Part shown: piece by piece, positions 5,615-7,119 of the stretch
Layout: each line of letters starts with the position of its first letter
Numbering within the stretch: the stretch's first letter is position 1
The notes under the pieces: generated by a model
What the model was told of the DNA's origin: nothing
The model's input: the letters and a program-made list of their open reading frames with translations, nothing else
Database searches by the model: none
NCBI GenBank assembly: GCA_023427825.1
Contig: JAEZAI010000393.1
Coordinates: forward strand, 1 to 7,119
Length of the DNA: 7,119 nt
Direction: 5' to 3'
Origin: Actinomycetes bacterium
GTDB lineage: Bacteria > Actinomycetota > Acidimicrobiia > Acidimicrobiales > Microtrichaceae
Translations under genes and position numbers: made by a program

Positions 5615-6075
5615 CGCTGTACCTGGTCCGGCACGGCTCCGCCGGCGTCCGCAACGACGCCGATCCACACGACGACGATCGCCCGCTCGACGAGACCGGC
5701 CACCTGCCGGCCGAGCGCCTGGCGGACTGGCTCCGCCACGAGGGTCCGACCGCCGTGCTCAGCAGCCCGTTGCGCCGCTGCCGCCAGACCGTCGAGCCGC
5801 TCGCCAAGGTCCTCGGCGTCGACGTCGTCGTGGAGCACCGTCTCGCCGAGGGCACGTCGGTGGAGGACGCCTGGGACCTGCTGGTGGAGCTGGCCGACAC
5901 GTCTGCGGTCCTGTGCAGCCACGGCGACGTCATCCCCGAGCTGGTCAGCCGGGCGCAGCGGCGGGGCATGCTCGTGCCGGGCAAGAGCGGGTGCGCCAAG
6001 GGCTCGGTCTGGACCCTCCGCCACTGGGACGGCGAGACCTTCGCGACCGGCATCTACACCCCCGTCCGGGTCTGA
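5611..6075 (+). CDS. SixA-like histidine phosphatase (phosphoglycerate mutase-like superfamily)
   Basis: A 154-residue cytoplasmic phosphatase of the histidine phosphatase superfamily, which works through a phosphohistidine intermediate. MTLYLVRHGSA carries the Arg7-His8-Gly9 catalytic triplet. RPLDETG (24-30) is the SixA-type segment after it. SSPLRRCRQT (51-60) carries the second phosphate-pocket Arg55, and SHGD (103-106) has the second catalytic His104. No signal peptide is seen. Length is close to that of SixA-type phosphohistidine phosphatases, and the C-terminal KGSVWTLR resembles the phosphatase half of actinobacterial MutT1-like proteins, though no Nudix domain is attached. The substrate (phosphohistidine protein, nucleotide or sugar phosphate) cannot be decided. 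ATG 5611 is chosen because the family begins exactly here and no upstream in-frame start lies nearby. It lacks an SD, which may be explained by coupling to the short frame that overlaps it. Confidence 0.9.
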   Translation: MTLYLVRHGSAGVRNDADPHDDDRPLDETGHLPAERLADWLRHEGPTAVLSSPLRRCRQTVEPLAKVLGVDVVVEHRLAEGTSVEDAWDLLVELADTSAVLCSHGDVIPELVSRAQRRGMLVPGKSGCAKGSVWTLRHWDGETFATGIYTPVRV

Positions 6076-6081
6076 CCCTCG

Positions 6082-6103
6082 GCACCGTCCCGCTCATCGG
6101 TGC
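6082..6103 (+). terminator. Weak hairpin after the phosphatase gene
   Basis: GCACCG at 6082-6087 pairs with CGGTGC at 6098-6103 over 6 bp, with a 10-base loop, starting six bases after the phosphatase stop. No T-run follows. It is a modest terminator candidate; its right arm lies within the first 10-base direct repeat, so the inverted match may be a by-product of that repeat. Confidence 0.25.
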
Positions 6104-6126
6104 GGATCGGTGCGACATCGGGCACA
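6096..6126 (+). repeat. Ten-base direct repeats upstream of the second lipoprotein promoter
   Basis: ATCGGTGCGG at 6096-6105 is followed at once by ATCGGTGCGA at 6106-6115, then after one base by a weaker copy, ATCGGGCACA, at 6117-6126. The spacing of 10 and 11 bases puts the copies on one face of the helix. Relative to a start near 6157 they are centred at about -56, -46 and -35, where an activator or repressor could bind. Confidence 0.4.
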
Positions 6127-6140
6127 TCTCGTTGCCCATG
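6116..6140 (+). other. Hairpin just upstream of the second lipoprotein -10 box
   Basis: CAT-c-GGGCA at 6116-6124 pairs with TGCCCATG at 6133-6140, giving 8 bp with a single C bulge and an 8-base loop. It may end transcripts from the phosphatase gene or be part of an operator, since it spans the space between the direct repeats and the -10 box. Confidence 0.3.
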
Positions 6141-6143
6141 GGT

Positions 6144-6149
6144 TACGCT
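6144..6149 (+). promoter_or_regulatory. Candidate -10 box for the second lipoprotein gene
   Basis: TACGCT within GGTTACGCTG fits TAnnnT and lies 47 bases before the ATG at 6197, almost the distance seen for the large lipoprotein gene (43 bases). No clear -35 box is visible 17 bases upstream. Confidence 0.4.
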
Positions 6150-6157
6150 GCCGTCGT

Positions 6158-6176
6158 TCGACCGGGGGTTGGTCGA
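6158..6176 (+). promoter_or_regulatory. 5' UTR stem-loop with G-rich loop
   Basis: TCGACC at 6158-6163 pairs with GGTCGA at 6171-6176, with loop GGGGGTT. It starts eight bases after the candidate -10 box, so at the predicted mRNA 5' end, and ends ten bases before the SD. An alternative fold pairs CCGTCG (6151-6156) with CGACGG (6174-6179). Layout and loop match the element before the large lipoprotein gene. Confidence 0.4.
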
Positions 6177-6186
6177 CGGTGGACCG

Positions 6187-6191
6187 GGAGG
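6187..6191 (+). promoter_or_regulatory. Ribosome binding site of the second lipoprotein gene
   Basis: GGAGG, five bases before ATG 6197, decides this start over earlier in-frame codons, which would put non-signal sequence ahead of the lipoprotein signal peptide. Confidence 0.75.
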
Positions 6192-6196
6192 GTCTC

Positions 6197-7060
6197 ATGA
6201 AGCGGATCTCCGTCTTCGGCGCGTTGCTCGTCGCGATCGCACTCGTGGCTGCGGCGTGCACCATCGGGGGCCCGGCCCCCACCGACTGGAAGGTCAAGCC
6301 GGGCACGATCACGGTCGTGGACGGCGAGGACAACGACGCCGGCGCCGAGCCGTACGTCATCCAGGTCGGGTTCCGCTCCAAGCTCGGCGTGCCCGGGTCA
6401 TCGGATGCTCAGGTCTCGTCGCAGTGCTACGCCCAGGCCGTCCCCGGTCCGGACGCCGCTCCCGACGGCGCCACGGTCGCCGTGCCGGCCGGCTCGGCCG
6501 ACGTCACGTTCCCGCAGGCGCAGAACCTGGACATCGGCGACGTGCTGCTCGGCACCGCCCCGCTCGAGATCTTCGGCACGCTCACCTTCGCCATGGAGCG
6601 CGACGGCGTGTTCCCCGAGGGCTGCGCCATCTCCGACCTCCTCGGGTCGGCCCTGGTGCCGGTGATGAAGGACGCGCTGAACCTGCTGATCGCCGGGTCC
6701 GCGGTGCCCCCCACGCAGGAGGACCTGATCAACCTGATCGTGTCCAACCTCGGCAACTTCCTCAACGCCGTCGGCAGCTTCCTCGGCGCCTTCATCGAGG
6801 GCCTGGGCAACCCCGACGACATCATGGGCGTGGGTGTGCAGATCCTGCTGCCCACCGCCGGCACCTTCACCGATCTGCTCAACACGGCGTTCGCCATCGG
6901 CGGGATCTTCCAGCCGGGGCTCGAGCAGGGCTTCATCCCGATCGCCAGCCTGCCGAGCTCGGTCAAGATCAGGGTCGGCTCGCTGATCCCGTCCAGCGCC
7001 ACGTTCGACTTCCAGAGCGATGTGGGCCACTACGTGTACACGAGCAACGTCGGGCACTGA
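6197..7060 (+). CDS. Predicted lipoprotein of unknown function
   Basis: I do not recognise the family of this 287-residue protein. It begins MKRISVFGALLVAIALVAAAC: two positive residues, a hydrophobic core and a lipobox (VAAAC, Cys21), so it should be exported and lipid-anchored. After a short Gly/Pro linker, residues 31-135 look beta-rich, with alternating hydrophobic residues and an acidic patch DGEDND (42-47). Residues 150-205 are rich in Leu, Ile and Asn with a helical pattern (NLLIAGS, DLINLIVSNLGNFLNAVGSFLGAFIEGL in two blocks) and could be amphipathic or membrane-associating. The rest (210-287) appears beta again. Cys77 and Cys143 are the only other cysteines and may form a disulfide. 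ATG 6197 is fixed by the GGAGG and the signal peptide. It is probably transcribed from its own promoter. Lipoprotein export is well supported; function is unknown. Confidence 0.85.
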   Translation: MKRISVFGALLVAIALVAAACTIGGPAPTDWKVKPGTITVVDGEDNDAGAEPYVIQVGFRSKLGVPGSSDAQVSSQCYAQAVPGPDAAPDGATVAVPAGSADVTFPQAQNLDIGDVLLGTAPLEIFGTLTFAMERDGVFPEGCAISDLLGSALVPVMKDALNLLIAGSAVPPTQEDLINLIVSNLGNFLNAVGSFLGAFIEGLGNPDDIMGVGVQILLPTAGTFTDLLNTAFAIGGIFQPGLEQGFIPIASLPSSVKIRVGSLIPSSATFDFQSDVGHYVYTSNVGH

Positions 7061-7119
7061 CGCCCGGACCTGCGAGCAGGGACGACCGAGAGGGTCTGCC
7101 TTCGGAGGGAGGCTGGGGG
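7061..7119 (+). other. Intergenic tail at the window end
   Basis: No gene is visible in these 59 bases. CCTG at 7069-7072 and CAGG at 7077-7080 form a small 4-bp hairpin with a CGAG loop, too weak to call a terminator. The purine-rich GGAGGGAGG at 7104-7112 could be the SD of a gene starting just beyond the window. Confidence 0.3.

Noticed and set aside
6138..6200. A 20-codon frame whose TGA overlaps the second lipoprotein ATG (ATGA)
   Set aside because: It looks like the leader before the phosphatase, but its ATG lies upstream of the candidate -10 box, so it would not be on the predicted transcript, and the lipoprotein gene has a good SD of its own.
1..7119. tRNA, rRNA, insertion sequence or prophage signals
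   Set aside because: I saw no cloverleaf-like sequence, rRNA segments, transposase motifs or terminal inverted repeats, and base composition looks uniform throughout.

Overview
This is a dense, very GC-rich stretch of bacterial chromosome. Every gene reads on the + strand, intergenic gaps are at most about 120 bases, G/C dominates third codon positions, and two starts carry strong GGAGG-type ribosome binding sites. The GC level, a putative leaderless start and the gene content suggest an actinobacterium. A member of Acidimicrobiia is a reasonable guess, but it is an inference and not something the sequence proves.

Layout: (1) bases 2-25 are the last seven codons of an unidentified upstream gene. 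(2) 39-1175 encodes a group I (IscS/NifS-type) PLP cysteine desulfurase. (3) 1211-1846 encodes a HAD-superfamily hydrolase, 35 bases downstream and probably co-transcribed. (4) 1847-1963 is a gap with tandem copies of the HAD gene's own 3' end, a hairpin and a candidate promoter. (5) 1964-5494 encodes a 1176-residue predicted lipoprotein: an S8 subtilase-like domain with two inserted EF-hand loops, followed by a calcium-binding FG-GAP/VCBS beta-propeller. (6) 5495-5610 holds a bulged hairpin, a candidate promoter and a 14-codon reading frame whose stop overlaps the next start. (7) 5611-6075 encodes a small SixA-like histidine phosphatase. (8) 6076-6196 holds two hairpins, 10-base direct repeats, a candidate promoter and a 5' stem-loop. 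(9) 6197-7060 encodes a second predicted lipoprotein of unknown function. (10) 7061-7119 has no recognisable gene.

The first two genes look like cytoplasmic housekeeping: sulfur mobilisation for Fe-S clusters or thiolated tRNA, and a small phosphatase. The two lipoprotein genes share a 5' architecture: a G[CT]TACGNT box, then a stem-loop with a G-rich loop at the expected transcript start, then a strong SD. This suggests similar expression of two envelope-anchored proteins.

The most unusual element is the large lipoprotein. The Asp and His of a subtilisin triad are in place, but the usual GTS nucleophile motif reads ATG (Ala-Thr-Gly) and the oxyanion Asn is Asp. It may be a pseudoprotease or a strongly diverged protease carrying an integrin-like propeller. 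No mobile element, CRISPR array, tRNA or rRNA was seen.
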